From Isoetes taiwanensis (taxonomy: Eukaryota > Streptophyta > Lycopodiopsida > Isoetales > Isoetaceae), in NCBI GenBank assembly GCA_021234155.1, contig JAJEKV010000005.1, forward strand, positions 12,472,787-12,536,786: DNA of 64,000 bases, in the 5' to 3' direction. Both the position numbers and the translations under genes were made by a program. This document shows positions 10,904 through 23,482 of the stretch, in pieces. Each line of letters starts with the position of its first letter. Within the stretch, counting starts at the first letter, position 1. The notes beneath the pieces were generated by a model. That model worked only from the letters and a program-made list of their open reading frames with translations. It made no database searches and was not told the DNA's origin.

Positions 10904-12120
10904 TTAGGTCGTATAGGAAAATTTCCTATGGTTAGCATGGAGATGTGACAAAGCAAGACGTAGAGTGTCAAGAGAAATATATCTATTATCATCAAGCAAA
11001 CTGCGAACAAGTTCGTCAAAACTGATAATTTTTGTCCTTTCGCGACTATACATGATGACGAAGAGTAAATTTCTTTCAGCAATTTTTCTCAAGTGCACTA
11101 GTAGCTGACTACAAAGCAGGGGAATTTTCTGTCGTCGTTGAAGAAGAAGAAGAAGAAGAGATTTTAACTTCACGCCACAAGGCAGTGTCGTTGAAGGAGA
11201 TCACCCAAAGTTACATTGATGTTAGCCTTTAATAGTCTCAGATCTTTACGATGAAGAGCAACAACCCCAAAAACATTGTCTTCGATGTTTGACTTCCCAA
11301 AGTCAAGAAGACCGCTGTATTTGTCAATTTGATTCCTAGTTAGTCTCCTTGCATATGTTGTCTTATCTTCAGGAGGGAAAGGGCTGAAGTAATTGAGAAC
11401 TATGAGGACCTTTGGTTTGGAATTGAACCAGCTGTAGGAGACGATGAATCTAAGCCAATATCCAAGGTCATTATTGAATTGAACAAGACAAGAGTTGTCC
11501 TCAAGTGAAGGAGCCTTGCAAACAATTAGAAAGATGTCTTTATCGGAACCCCTCACGAAATGATGATGAAAGGCATGGAATTCTTTCTGGCCAGCAAGAT
11601 CACAAAGAACAAGTTTCTTTTCACCAAATTGAAGGGTCCTCAGATCTATACCTGTAGTAGAGGGATGTTGCTGCAAACTTTTTGGGCGAGCCATCTTTCT
11701 GAGGAGACTCTTTCTGAGAGTGGTCTTACCGACACCTGAGAATCCACAAATGAAGAGCTTGGCAGTGGTGGGTTGGACCTGTGGGTAATCTGCAAGCCCA
11801 CTTTGACGAAGTGTTCTGTTGCGATTCCATATGTCTCTAAGTTGATTTTCAATTAGCGGCGATGTGCAATTTACGATGTGCAATTGCTGAAGTGGACACA
11901 GGTAGTTGAACTTGAGGACGTGTAACAACTGTTTCTCATCGTCTTCAGTGTGGTGGATTGCTAATACCAAGTTCTCTAACTTGCAATGCTACTGTTTCAA
12001 TGCATCCGCAATTCTGGTTATAAATTCTATGATGCCTCTTGGCCCATAAAGTGAATACACATCGTCATGTGAATCTATAAACGAAAAAGTTCGCAGTTTG
12101 CAATGGTAGCTCTGAAGAGC
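10904..12120 (-). pseudogene. ROCO GTPase fragment: LRR end, Roc domain, start of COR
   Basis: The main frame (11970-11170) carries a leucine-rich stretch, then the Roc GTPase domain: P-loop GFSGVGKTTLRKS, a Thr-containing switch region, and the G3 motif DLAGQKEF (Asp-x-x-Gly-Gln). Upstream, 12120-11975 continues as decayed LRR sequence after a stop. Downstream, 11173-10904 in another frame reads QLLVHLRKI...RERTKIISFDEL, typical of the Roc-COR linker. ROCO proteins are large intracellular GTPases; plants use them in development (TORNADO1 type) and they are expanded in some lineages. The frame breaks at 11970 and 11170 argue for a pseudogene. A LINE ORF1 segment abuts it directly at about 12150. 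Confidence 0.65.
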
Positions 12121-12149
12121 ATCACCAAGCAAAACTGGGTATCCTCCTT

Positions 12150-12944
12150 CTGGGTATCCTTCTGGGTATCTAAATACTCATTCTCCTTGACTCTTGTTTT
12201 TATACTCTTACTCCAGTCAGAATTAATTCTTTTGGAAACACAGACTGACGGGTAATTGGTTTGAGGAATATTGATCTCAATCACATCCCCCAAGGGTTCG
12301 GACAGAGCCAGCAGATGAGATTTGGTCCAGAAAACAGGGGGCAGATTAGAAAAGGATATCCAGGTGGTCGTCCTGATATCTTTATCCATTCCCGGAATGA
12401 AACCGGAATTCCATCTCATCAAATAGAAGGGAGCATTGGCTATCATGTCTAGCTTCCTTCTAAGAATATAGCCAACACACACTTCATCTCTGCAAACAAT
12501 CTGGAAGGTTTTATTGTCAAGCTTGAGAATCGAGAGGATAGGAATATGTTGAGATTTAGTGATCCAAGTCTTGACTTCCTCCTTAGAGGGGCACTTCCGC
12601 GGGAAATGGACTAAAATAGCCTTCTTGGAAAAGATGTCAGCTGCAGAATTGTCTGGTACTCCAAATAAATCAATGAACCCCTTTCCAGAATCGTGTCTAA
12701 CAGTGTTAGTTGAAACAGAAGGAACATCTTTCATTAAAATATTTTTATAGGAGGGGGGAGAATCCAGACCTTTAACCTTGCCCACCACTGGTATGGTATT
12801 CGTGATCTTGTTTTCCCCCACCTTCGTTTTGGTGATGTTCAAAGCTGCCAGTTTTACCTCCTCACAATTTTCGCAATCGCAAGAGCTCACCTCCGCCGGG
12901 TTAAAGAATCCATTGGAGTCCTTGATCTTGCAAGCTTTGGCCAT
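12150..12944 (-). CDS. LINE ORF1 protein fragment (DUF4283-like RNA-binding region)
   Basis: Starts at the ATG at 12944 (the frame extends upstream but only by non-ATG codons). The central region reads ILVHFPRKCPSKEEVKTWI, then CVGYILRRKLDMI and FYLMRWNSGFIPG, then TWISFSNLPPVFWTKS. This is the DUF4283 arrangement found at the N terminus of plant LINE ORF1 and related reverse-transcriptase proteins, where it binds the element RNA. The zinc-knuckle region expected after it is missing: the frame runs into a TQKDTQKEDTQ repeat and then the ROCO fragment. A 3' truncation is unusual for a LINE and suggests later deletion or recombination. Confidence 0.6.
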
Positions 12945-12999
12945 TTTTTTCCTTCTAAGCTGATAGACCTCCAGGGATGTTGAAACTCCCTCAAGGGGC

Positions 13000-13760
13000 T
13001 GATTCAAGGTACGGATGGGCTAGATGCAGGCCGAGGCAGGGCCTGTGATGAAAAAGAGAAGGCAAGACAAGGCAGAGGTTATAGCTGGCTAGGGCACAGA
13101 AGCGAAGAGCATGATGCTGGGAAAAAAAACATATCATAACTGGGGCAGAAAGCGCGGCGACCACAAACATGCACATCCGGAAGCGAAAAGCATGCTGGGA
13201 AAAAACATATTTTAATTGTGGCAGAGAGCGAGGCGACCATCAACATGCACAGACGAGAGGAACAGAGAGCAGGTAAGATTTCACTTTCATTCAGGATCGG
13301 TTTTTCAGTAAGCACCATCGATTCCATGAGGAAGCAAATCATAACTTGAGCCCAATCCACCTGACCACAACCAAGCGACACAGTACCTGTACAGAGCCGA
13401 AAACCTCTCAGATCGAAATTAAAATGATCAATCACAACAAACCTGGAGAAGCAGAGACGCAAGAATTGAGTAGAAGAAATCGACAGGGCCACAATGCTAA
13501 CAACACAAATCCAGCAACGTTCACAGATGAATGCAGTAGCACCACAGAGGATATCATTGGAAAAGCATGCTGAGATCAAAAGCAAAAGATCTAGAACGGA
13601 ATTAGCATCAAAGGTGAGAGCCACAGATGAATGCAGCAGCACCACAGAGGATATCATTGGAAAAGCATGCTGAGATCAAAAGTAAAAGATCTAGAACGGA
13701 ATTAGCATCAAAGGTGAGAGCCAAGCCATGACACAATTATGTTCTAGGACCAGATCCTCA
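13000..13760 (-). mobile_element. Probable LINE 5' untranslated region with 100 bp tandem duplication
   Basis: Lies just upstream of the LINE ORF1 in its direction. Contains a 100 bp unit duplicated in tandem (13522-13621 and 13622-13721, only a few differences) and a second looser duplication around 13085-13225 (GGGAAAAAACATAT... with GCGAAGCGACC-like text). Tandem repeats in the 5' leader are common in LINEs, where they carry the internal promoter. Confidence 0.45.
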
Positions 13761-14430
13761 GGTAGCACCATCGATCCTAAAGCGCAAGTGGCCCCCAAGA
13801 CCAATTCATCCTATGCATAATCAAGAAGCAGCACCAGTGTAGGAATCAATGTAGGGAAAACTCCGTACAACAACAAGATTCAACTCAGAGGAAACGCCGA
13901 TGAGGAATGCAGGAAGACACAAGTCTTTTATGGGAGAAAAGACCAAAGAAAGCCTGCGCTATAGCAGGCTTGTGCCAAAGAAAGCTTGGATCCAAAAGCA
14001 GAGCTGGCGCCAAAACTGGCGTCCCTTTCCCTAGAATGATGGTTCTCTTCTATATAAGAAGAGAACCATTGCATTCTTTTGGTCTGTTTATGGAAAGACA
14101 TTAGCAAATTAAGGACAATACGGCATTTACTGCTTGAACTTCTTGATGAACCGGATCCTTCTGCCAATTCTGCAAGCTCCAATTTTTCTTCTCTTCTTCT
14201 TTTCCTCTGGCGTCTTTTCTTCAACATTTCTTGTTCCTTGGTTCTTCTTCATTTTCTCCTGTCTGAAATGTCGGTTTGTGGACAGATTACCTCATTGACA
14301 TCCATATCCACAATGGATTGGAGCTTGCAGCAGGGAGGGAGCCAAAGAACATGACGTAGGCAAAGAACAGGAAGGGGCCAAAGAATAGGAATTTGAATTT
14401 GAATTTTAGTTTTTGTAATTAGAATTTTCC
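13761..14430. other. Spacer, no gene seen
   Basis: Contains a short inverted repeat around 14037-14070 (GGTTCTCTTC...GAAGAGAACC) with an intervening TATATAAG. No coding region recognised. Confidence 0.4.
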
Positions 14431-15930
14431 CTACTTTGTGGACTTCGCGAAGGCTTTTGATACGGTCCCCCGGGAAAAGCTATGGGCTGGATCAAGGCAA
14501 TCTGCGCCCGCACTGCGTAATGCCATATACAAGTATTTTGTATGAGAGTTGTTTTGGAAGCATGCAGCCGACGGGCCAAGCATTCACCAGTAGTATCGGG
14601 GTCCGGCAGGGTTTCCCCCTCTCACCAACACTTTTTGGCCTCTACATTGATCAGTTAGAGCCCTGGCTTACTGAGCATGGGGGATGGCATCTGCCTTTTT
14701 GCACCGGTCATCCGCCATCCTCCTCTATCTGCGGATGATGTTGACTTTCTCACTCACACCCCGAAGCTATGCGGTCTCATCCGGATGCCCTAGATACATT
14801 CCCTGCCGCCTCTGACACATGCTTGAATGAATCGCCAAGACCCGGTGGTTCTCATATCCTCTTCACGCCACCCCATGCCTCCCCGCACTCACATATCGGG
14901 GACAACCCGTGGAGGTCACGCCCACCTACAAGTACCTAGGGATGGAGTTCCCTCCTCGCCTGGGGGAGGCGTCCATCCGGCTTGGGTGACAAGCAGGGCC
15001 GAAAGCTTTTTTGCCATGCAGAACAACCACCCAGCAGAGCTCTATGATTGGGGCCATCAGTCACATCTGTTTTGAGCAATCGGTCGAGTCCGCTGTTTTC
15101 AGACGGGTCGAGGTTTAGGCCCGGCCGCCTCTTTGGCGACACGGAAGAACTTGGGCAAAAGTGTAAGGCATTTTTGGCACGGGCACTTGGGTGAAACCTT
15201 CAGTCCCCCATCGACTCTCGCTGCGGAAACTAGATTCTTCGCGCTTCACGGCAAATTTCCCTGATAGACACATCGCCCATGGGTGATGTGGTTAATATGG
15301 GTGATGCTCGCTCCCCACCCGGCTTACGCCGCGGCAATGGGCCCGCAGCTGCCCGGGGCCCGCTGGAGGGGTAAGGGAGATCGGTTATTCGCCGATGGAA
15401 CATGCGAGGAGCACAGTGTCGCGATGGACACAGAGGCCCGATCGTGACAGCCTCAAGGGAGTACACGGACGCTTTGCTTCCTTGGCAAGCTCTGGGACCC
15501 CGGCGCCTAGAGCAGTCAAAACAGCCCATTACAAGGAGCACATCAACTTTGTTAGGCCGGGCCCGCAACTCTACCGTTCCCAACGCCTCGAAAAAGCGCA
15601 CTCATTGCCTCCATTCGCAAGACAAAAGCCCACCATCTTCGCATTGAGACGGCGGGTGGGATTGGGAGCCCCGCCAGACAAAGCTCTCACCGGTCTTTGC
15701 CAAACGGGTGCCATTGAGGATGAGTCTCACACTTTCCGAGTTGCCCAAAGATTCGGTCGGATCCGGGCCAGATCGGCGCCCCTTAGTACGGCCCGGACTT
15801 GCCCCTACATTTGCTGATGAACACACTGTCAATACGTGCTCTGGGGTCGTACATTCAGGAGGTACTGGATATGCGAGCTCATCTTTGCCCCCGCCTGGCT
15901 GCCCGCTGATCAGGCACTACGGGTGCGGTG
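14431..15930 (+). pseudogene. Decayed LINE reverse transcriptase (copy A)
   Basis: Plus-strand text reads FVDFAKAFDTVPREKLWA, an RT core motif, then FTSSIGVRQGFPLSPTLFGLYIDQLEPWL (the palm helix region). An ADD-type motif is recoverable near 14733 in a shifted frame, and a PTYKYLGMEF thumb motif near 14920. Every 50-150 bases the frame changes, so many indels have accumulated. It is a different LINE family from copies B, C and D. The GC-rich tail to about 15930 is probably the rest of the same ORF. Confidence 0.7.
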
Positions 15931-16281
15931 CATGAGTGTATATATTTGTATATTTTTGCATTTCGTATGTTGGAACAGTTTGTCAGCAGGCTGATTGCTG
16001 CCACGATTTTTCCCTCGAAAACACTTCGGGGCGGGGGTTTTTTAATCCGGATAGTAATCCGCTTGCTGCGCTTTTGTATTGGGTCCCATAGACCGATTGG
16101 TCTCCGTGGACGATAAAAATACCTTCCTTCTTTCCCACAAATTGGAACTCTATTCTTAAATAACGGCAGTTGAGCAGTGCCATAATTATACTTTCATACC
16201 ACAAAAGTGGTGGATGCAATGCCATATTTTGGGGGGACAGGGGGGACAGCCGAATTGGAACACCACAGCGTGCTTTTACCC
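15931..16281. other. Spacer, no gene seen
   Basis: Holds a GGGGGGACAGGGGGGACA stretch (16220-16250) resembling one at about 21825-21845; otherwise nothing recognised. Confidence 0.35.
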
Positions 16282-18478
16282 AATTCTCCAAGAGATAGCT
16301 TGATAGATAGATAAAAAGTATTATTACGTCATGTCAAAGAACTATACGCAGCCAGAGAACTACCAAGTGACATGCCATTGCAAAAATTTCAAGCCTAAAT
16401 TACTATGAGCAACTAAGGGGATTAGAGATCAAAAAGGGTTTCTTAGCTGAACTTCTATCAATAAGGGTCATTCTCACCTAATCCAAGGGTCATTCCATTT
16501 CTTTGACAAAATAACATGGAGAAAAATAAAATCTCTAACTCTAATGAAAGATCAAACCAGGGGAAATTAAAATATGACATGCGTACAAGACCTAACCTCA
16601 GGGATGAACGTTGCAAAAATAGGCAATGTAAATCAGAAACCGTATAAATTGTACTAAAATATTTGGCAATAAAATGACTAGGGGCTCAATGAAAACCACA
16701 AAGGGTTTGCTGGATACTTTCTCCTTGGCCTCAGGCATTCTTCTGAATAAGGTAAATGCTCCGCATTATGGGCTCAGCTGCCTCCCCCTTGTTTGGCTCT
16801 ATTCCCTTGGAAGGTGCTTCTAGGTAATGTGTGTACTAAGCTGTTGGGTATTCCCTTTGGAGGGGATGTTTCCATGGGGAGGGTGTGGGATGAGATTTTG
16901 CAGGGGCTGCAGAAACACCTCAATTGGTGGAAGGGTAGCAAGTTGTCCATGGCAGGTAGGATCACTATTGCCAAGTCAGTACTTTGTAGCACTCGTGTGT
17001 ATATAGCATCTGCGATGTTAGCTCCTGATAGTAAGATATAGGCTTTGGATAAGGTTGTTTGGAATTTTGTGTGGGGCGGGATGATGAAGGGGCGGTTGTT
17101 AAAGTGGCTTGGTGGAAGTGTCTCCGCCCCCGGGAGGATGGGGCTTGGCCATTCTGGATTTGGCGCTGCATAGTAAGGTGTTGGTCTCCAAGTTTGTTTG
17201 GAGCACTCTGCAGGATGGAGCATCTTCTCCTGGTGCGGCGCTGTTGTTGCAGTCTCTTCGCCATTGTGTGGCGTTTGGGAAGCCGTCTGTGCATGTGGAG
17301 TTGCCCTGGGCACTGTAGCCTTTCCCACATGCATCCCCTTTTCTCACGGAGGTGTTGCAGGCTTGGGATCATGTGCGTGTGCTCTTCCAGCTAGATTATG
17401 CCTCACTTTATCACCACTCTTCTCCTTTCTTGTGGGTGCCTCTACCCACTGCGCACTTGCCCTTGGCTGCCACTATGCATGCTCGGACGCAGGCCCGTTG
17501 GAGGCGAGTTATTGTGCTCACCTTGGAGGATTGGTATTGGGGTGGTCAGCTAGCTTCGTGGGAGTTCTTTCGAGCTCGCTTTCGCCTGAGGGGCAGTGAC
17601 CGGGCTATCTAGGAACAAGTGGCAGGGAGTATTCCGCTACACATACCTATAGTCCCTTAGGATGATGTGGTGGTGCAGGTTTGGAAGGCTCATCTGGATA
17701 TTGTGTCTTCTTGTTTTGTGCGGTCTTGTTACCGGGTGCTGGCTATTCATGACACTCTGCCCCCTTCAGGCAAGTGGTCTCTGCAGCTTCCGAGTTCTCG
17801 ATGGCGCTCGGTTTGGACGTGGATATGGAGCTCACTTTCCCCACCAAAGGTTAAGGTGCTTCTGTGGCAGATGGTGCACCACTGTATCAGGGTGAATGCC
17901 CTTGTGAGTCAGTTTAGGCCGGGTGTGAGCCCTCTCTGCCCTTGTTGTGGCCTTCATCGTGAGACTGTGGAGCATTGTCTAGTTTTATGCCCTCACTTTG
18001 CAGCCTTCCTGGGATTGGGTCATGGCTCTGTTTCAGGTGAGATTGACTAGCCAGCAGTTGCTGCTTCATGTGTATCCTGGTGCTTGGCCGCTATTGCGGC
18101 AGCAAGCCTTGCATCTGTGCGTGGCTTGGTTGGTGTAGCTGATTTGGAAGCGGCGGCAGTTGTGGATCTTTCAGGGGATTCAGCAGCCTGCAGCCTCTCT
18201 GATTCCTCGACTCAGGTACAAGCTATTTCAAAGCTTTCTGGTGTTCCCGGGATTAGTAGAGCGGAAGTTTGCCATTTGGTGGGACTTCTTGGGTGTTGTA
18301 GATGGTGATGGTCAGTTTGTACAACAGTAGAGTTGCAGTTTTTCTGTGAGTTTGTTGTGGAGTGTCGAGGTATCGCTGTCTCTTTGGGGCGGTTCTCCTT
18401 CCTCCTCACTTGCTTTGTAACATTACCATTCTTTTAATATATTGATGACACAGTTCTTCAAAAAAAAAAAAAAAACCC
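16282..18478 (+). mobile_element. Chimeric LINE, copy B, 5'-truncated with poly(A)
   Basis: Bases 16282-16690 are the reverse complement of non-coding sequence at 40930-41330 and 62690-63060. The RT-derived part begins at about 16690 with MKTTKGLLDTFSLASG, the middle of an RT domain. It continues through an RT thumb (LLGIPFGGDVSMGRVW, LSMAGRITIAKS) to a zf-RVT zinc-binding region (LCPCCGLHRETVEHCLVLCPH) near 17930-17990. The copy ends in about 16 A residues at 18463-18478. The coding part is broken by several frameshifts. The poly(A) and 5' truncation fit target-primed reverse transcription; no target duplication was found. Confidence 0.75.
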
Positions 18479-18595
18479 ACAAAGGGTGAGAATAAAACCA
18501 TGAACTTGACGAAGTAAGAGTTGAGAAAGAAAAGGGTGGACACTAACAAAGTAGCACATATAAGTACTCTAATAGCAAACATAAGGCAAATAAGA
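18479..18595. other. Junction between LINE poly(A) and 18S fragment
   Basis: About 115 bases of unassigned AG-rich sequence. Confidence 0.3.
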
Positions 18596-18802
18596 CAAGA
18601 CGACCCTTCCATGGGTCGGGACTTGGTGCACGTATTAGCTCTAGAATTACTACGGTTATCCGAGTAGTAAGATACCATCAAATAAACTATAACTGATTTA
18701 ATGAGCCATTCGCAGTTTCACAGTACAAGGTAGCTTATACTTACATATGCATGGCTTAATCTTTGAGACAAGCATATGACTACTGGCAAGATCAACCAGG
18801 TA
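18596..18802 (-). rRNA. 18S rRNA, 5' fragment (about 207 nt)
   Basis: The reverse complement begins TACCTGGTTGATC at 18802, the universal eukaryotic 18S 5' end, and follows with the conserved CATATGCTTGTCTCAAAG, GCGAATGGCTCATTAAATC and CCGTAGTAATTCTAGAGC blocks. It loses similarity at about 18596, just after the GGAAGGG block, so only the first tenth of the gene is present. It is a displaced rDNA fragment, not a working gene. Confidence 0.93.
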
Positions 18803-20560
18803 GCTTCCATAAAGGGACAGCCATCCACCTACACCTGGGTGGAGGGGCACAACGAGAGGGAATGATCAGCATCGACTCCGCCGTTCCCAAAGGGGCCGAG
18901 TGGCAAGACGATGGAGGCATAGTCACCCTGGCACCAACACTTGAAGTGGGAGGTCGGCCTGAACAACAAAGAAAGACAGAGGAGAGAAGGACATGCACCG
19001 CACCAACCGAAAGTGTCCAAGAATGGAACCGAACCGCGCCACCAAAATGGCCTTGGGAGGCCGGGGAACACACATGATGAGGACTAGGTCGAGGCGAACA
19101 TTGAACGTCTCGAACTTGTTGTGTGCATCCGAACTCCAAAGATGGTAGGTGGAAGAGGTTCCGCCGCCGTTCCCGACACAAAGAGGGTAAAAGCACATCT
19201 CCAACCATCCAAGGCCTATGCATTGCGGCGAGCGGGGGCCACCAACCACAACAAGCCCGCAATCCGAGCGAGGCCACAAAGCTGCCACAATGGAGTGGAA
19301 CCAACCGCCATGAACGAGCCAAACGGGACCCAATGGGGTAACGGAAATACGAGCAAGGCACCACCACAAAAACAACCCAACCGACAGGTCCGGAGGGAGG
19401 GCATCTTGGAGCCAAGCCCAAAACCAACATCACATTCCCAACAGGCCTTGGCAACCTTCCGACCACCCCGTTTCCGGGGAGGCGGGTCGGACACCGAGGC
19501 CAATTTCCAACATTGAGGAACCAACACGCCAAAGCCAACCAAAGGCGACGGAAACAACGGGAGGGCACCAAGCCGGTGTGGCACACAAACCCGAGGAACC
19601 GAATCCTTTGGAACACGGGCGAAGCACGACGCCTTGTCGAGGACCCAGCGTTGTAGCACGCAACAACAAGGTGAAATGCACTTCCCAACTTCCAACTCAA
19701 TCTGAATACGCACAAATCCCACAAGCCAAAGCGGTCCAAGAACGGGCCCGACCACGATTAGCCAAAAGCGACCAAGGGCAAGCAACCCCTTCCAGCTCCA
19801 GCCCATCTTACATGCTTGGGAAGGAAAGCCACCAACCCGGCTAGACCAACCCAACAAGCAACCGTCCCGATCAGCCGTCGAGTCGAGCAAGAGTGTTGGC
19901 CATGTTCACGGCTAAAGTCTTGGTTAGACGCAAAAGCCCGTCGAGCCAAAACGAATGCCAAGGACCAACACCACCCGACAAGGACCACCCACCTTGCCCA
20001 AAACCGTTTAAGTAGTTCACCATGTCTCCTCCGGACTCGTGAGCGACTCATTGGCCAAGACAAGGGGGAAGCCGAGCAACCCGGTTGGGAAGCAAAACCA
20101 CCAATTAGTGCAAATCATGATCACCGAGCCCGCCACTGGTAACCAGCCAGACCAGCCCTCAGCTAAGATCACTGCTGGGGCGATGGCGCATCCCAGCTCA
20201 AAAAGCCTTGAACCAACCGAGCGAAGCTACCAGCCATTAGTTCAAACCAACAACCAGCCCAACTAGCCAAGGCTAAGCCGCGCCGATGCCGTCGCACCAG
20301 CTATCTGCCCTGGGCTAACCGGGACAAGCCACCAGCCAAACATTCCCTCACACGACGTGCACATCACCAACCAACCAACAATGCGAGCCAACAGACCCGA
20401 GCCAAATAACTGTGCCGAAGGAAGGAGCCAACTAGTCGGGCACAACCCAAGGAGGAACTTGAGCCAGTCACCGGGATGAACAAGCCAAGAAACCAGAGGT
20501 GACCAAACCGGTGGAGCCAGCCAAAACGACCAACGGAACCAACCAGTCGGGTGGGGAACC
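18803..20560 (-). other. GC-rich rDNA 5' external transcribed spacer / IGS-like sequence
   Basis: Directly upstream of the 18S 5' end in its direction, so it occupies the place of the 5' ETS. Strongly GC-rich with C/A-rich plus strand and long spurious open frames on both strands, which is what GC-rich spacer produces. No protein family is recognisable in any frame. Confidence 0.6.
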
Positions 20561-21545
20561 GACTAACCGAAGGGACCGAGGGAAGGGGAACCGACCAGTC
20601 ATGACCAACCCAAGTTGGGATCTTAAGTGGGTTTTCTACTAAGTGCCCAGCCGAAACCAACCGGAGGTGACCAAAACCGAGGTGCCTTCACAGGGAACCA
20701 ACCAACTAGCCGACCAACCCGGATCGACCAACGGAACCAACCTGGTCGGGTGGGGAGCCGACTAACCTGGGGCCGACCGAGGGAAGGAACCGACCAGTCA
20801 TGACCAACCCAAGTTGGGATCTTAAGTGGGTTTTCTACTAAGTGCCCAGCCGAAACCAACCGGACGTGACCAAAACCGAGGTGCCTTCACAGGGAACAAA
20901 CCGACTAGCCGACCAACCGGACCAGACCAATCGGAACCAACCCCACGGTGGGGAGCCGACTAACCGGAGGGACCGAGGGAAGGAACCGACCAGTCATGAC
21001 CAACCCAAGTTGGGATCTTAAGTGGGTTTTCTACTAAGTGCCTAGCTGAAACCAACCGGAGGTGACCAAAACCGAGGTGCCTTCCGAGGGAACCAACCGA
21101 CTAGGCCGACCAACCAAACCAATTAACGGAACCAACCGGTCGGGTGGGGAGCCGACTAAGCGGAGGGACCGAGGGAAGGGGAACCGACCAGTCATGACCA
21201 ACCCAAGTTGGGATCTTAAGTGGGTTTTCTACTAAGTGCCCAAATAAACCAACCGGAGGTGACCAAAACCGAGGAGCCTTCACGAGGGAACCAACCGACT
21301 AGCCGACCAACCGGCCAGGCCAATGGAATCAACCCGTCGGGTTAGGGAGTCGACTAACCGGATTGACCGAGGAAAGGAACCGACCAGTCATGACCAACCC
21401 AAGTTGGGATCTTAAGTGGGTTTTCTACTAAGTGCCCAAATAAACCAACTGGAGGTGACCAAAATGGAGGAGCCTTCACGGGGAACAAACCAACTAGCCG
21501 ACCAACCAAACCGACCAACAACGGAACCAACCAACGGGCGGCAAG
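20560..21545 (-). repeat. rDNA intergenic-spacer subrepeats, about 197 bp, five copies
   Basis: The block GACCAGTCATGACCAACCC followed by AAGTTGGGATCTTAAGTGGG starts at 20593, 20792, 20988, 21186 and 21382, spacings 199, 196, 198 and 196. The copies are nearly identical in this block and more variable between. Their position beyond the 18S/ETS end fits IGS subrepeats, which act as spacer promoters or enhancers for RNA polymerase I. Confidence 0.85.
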
Positions 21546-22419
21546 GATCCAAGAGCTGAAAGGGGGATTGACTTGTGCGTTTTGGAGTAGCCAAACGATC
21601 CAGTACTAAAGCTACACAAAAGGCTAGAGCAACCCCCGCGGGATAGCCAAAATCGAGTGAGCAAACCGCTTCCAAGTCGACTGTTGTACTAAGTCGCCCA
21701 AGATCAAGTGCAAACTGCCCCTTCCACTATCCCCCGGGTTTGTGAATGTCCCCCACACTTTTATGTCAAAAAATAGGCCCCCCCTCCCCGCCATAAAGGA
21801 GGCTCGAGCCGAATTTTAAGCTATTTGGGGACATGGGGGACACCAAAACTGATCCACTATAGCGTGAATCCACCCCCCAGACAATTTTGTAAAAAATGCT
21901 AAAGCATCTCTAAAGGAAGAATATATAGCATATGTAGCATAATAACAGGGGGTTTTTTTAATGTTTTTGTACGATTCTTACTAAGGTTTTTCTATGATTT
22001 CGGTGTTGTATTTGATGAGGTGTACTAAATAGTATTTCTAGATTGTGCCCTTTTTGGATCCTTGATTTTTGTGGCACTTTCCAATGGTCACCTATGAATG
22101 CTGAATATTATTCTAAATTGAACATGCAAGGCTCGAGTAATATATTTTAGGGTTCTTTGCATCTGTGCCTCTGTTTAAGGTTGGCAGACTGGCCCAGATC
22201 TGTGCCAAAGAGGTCAGCAAAGAAACCAAGGAGGTGCGTGTGACCATAGCTCCACTTCCATAGTATTACAATAAGAGTCACACATCATCATAATTATAAA
22301 AATTTAGTACAACTAGTCTATTCTTGATGTATATTCAAGGACCTTCTATCTAGTATTCTCCCACATTGGCTGGGAACAATTGCAAAATCTCCACAAAGTG
22401 TTCTAATTCACTTACAACC
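21546..22419. other. Spacer, no gene seen
   Basis: The first 200 bases are still GC-rich and may be more spacer. Past 21880 the sequence becomes AT-rich with no recognisable feature. Confidence 0.35.
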
Positions 22420-23482
22420 TGCAAATTTAGTAATAATTCTTTCATCAGATAATCATGTCATATAAGTAGATATCAAGTATAGCGCTACAAATAAAAGCAT
22501 TCAAGTTGTAGCAGTAATTATAAGCATACTCCGAGTTGCACTTAACGAAGTTTAATTGAGGATCCAATAAACTCAGTCTGGGATCGAATGAAAGTAAAGG
22601 ATTTCATGATTGCATCTCGAAGAAATGTACCTAGAGTCCACCTGATACTCTCTAAGTTCTGGACGGACCAAATGGCTACATCAAAAGCTTGTAAGCATGT
22701 CTGGATAAAGTCAAATCCTCTTGGATAAAGAAATATATACTTTATCTCCAGTTCGATCGGCACCAAGAAATGTACCTAGAGTCCACCTGATACTCTCTAA
22801 GTTCTGGACGGACCAAATGGCTACATCAAAAACTTGTAAGCATGTCTGGGTAAAGTCGAATCCTCTTGGACAAAGAAATATATACTTTATGTCCAGTTCG
22901 ATCGGCACCACATGAAAGAACTCCGTTGACACTGAATATCAACAACTTTTTACAAATAAATGGGATAGTGATATTACATTCTTGTTGTGTGATGTTATCA
23001 TTCTCAACCTCTTTTCCTATCATCTTCAACAACATGCTTTAACTAATTGGATGCATATCCTCTACAAATCTAGATTCTTGGAGGTTATTGCCATTGATTC
23101 CTAACTCAAACCTAGGAAAATAGAACCAAACTAAGGTTGCAAATTTAGTAATAATTCTCTCATCAGATAATCATGTCATATAAGTAGATGTCAAGTATGG
23201 CGCTACAAATAAAAGCTTTCAAGTTGTAGCAGTAATTATAAGCATACTCCGAGTTGCACTTACGAAGTTTAATTGAATATCTAATAAACTCAGTCTGGGA
23301 TCGAATGAAGTAAAGGATTTCATGATTCCATCTCGAAGAAATGTACCTAGAGTCCACCTGATACTCTCTAAGTTCTGGACGGACCAAATGGCTACATCAA
23401 AGACTTGTAAGCATGTCTGGATAAAGTCAAATCCTCTTGGACAAAGAAATATATACTTTATCTCCGATTCGATCGGAGATCC
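22420..23482. repeat. Triplicated segments upstream of the copia fragment
   Basis: A roughly 140 bp unit beginning AAGAAATGTACCTAGAGTCC and ending near CAGTTCGATCGG occurs at about 22621, 22767 and 23337. A longer roughly 205 bp unit (starting GCAAATTTAGTAATAATTC) precedes the first and third copies (22420 and 23137). The last copy runs straight into the copia reading frame at about 23483. Probably local duplications at an insertion breakpoint. Confidence 0.8.

Noticed and set aside
11100-11165. GAAGAAGAAG tract as a coding acidic region
   Set aside because: Simple microsatellite in the plus strand; on the coding minus strand it gives a Leu run at a frame break.
18792-21675. Long open frames of 80-315 codons on both strands in the GC-rich region
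   Set aside because: They follow from GC-rich rDNA spacer with few stop codons; no domain, and they overlap tandem subrepeats.
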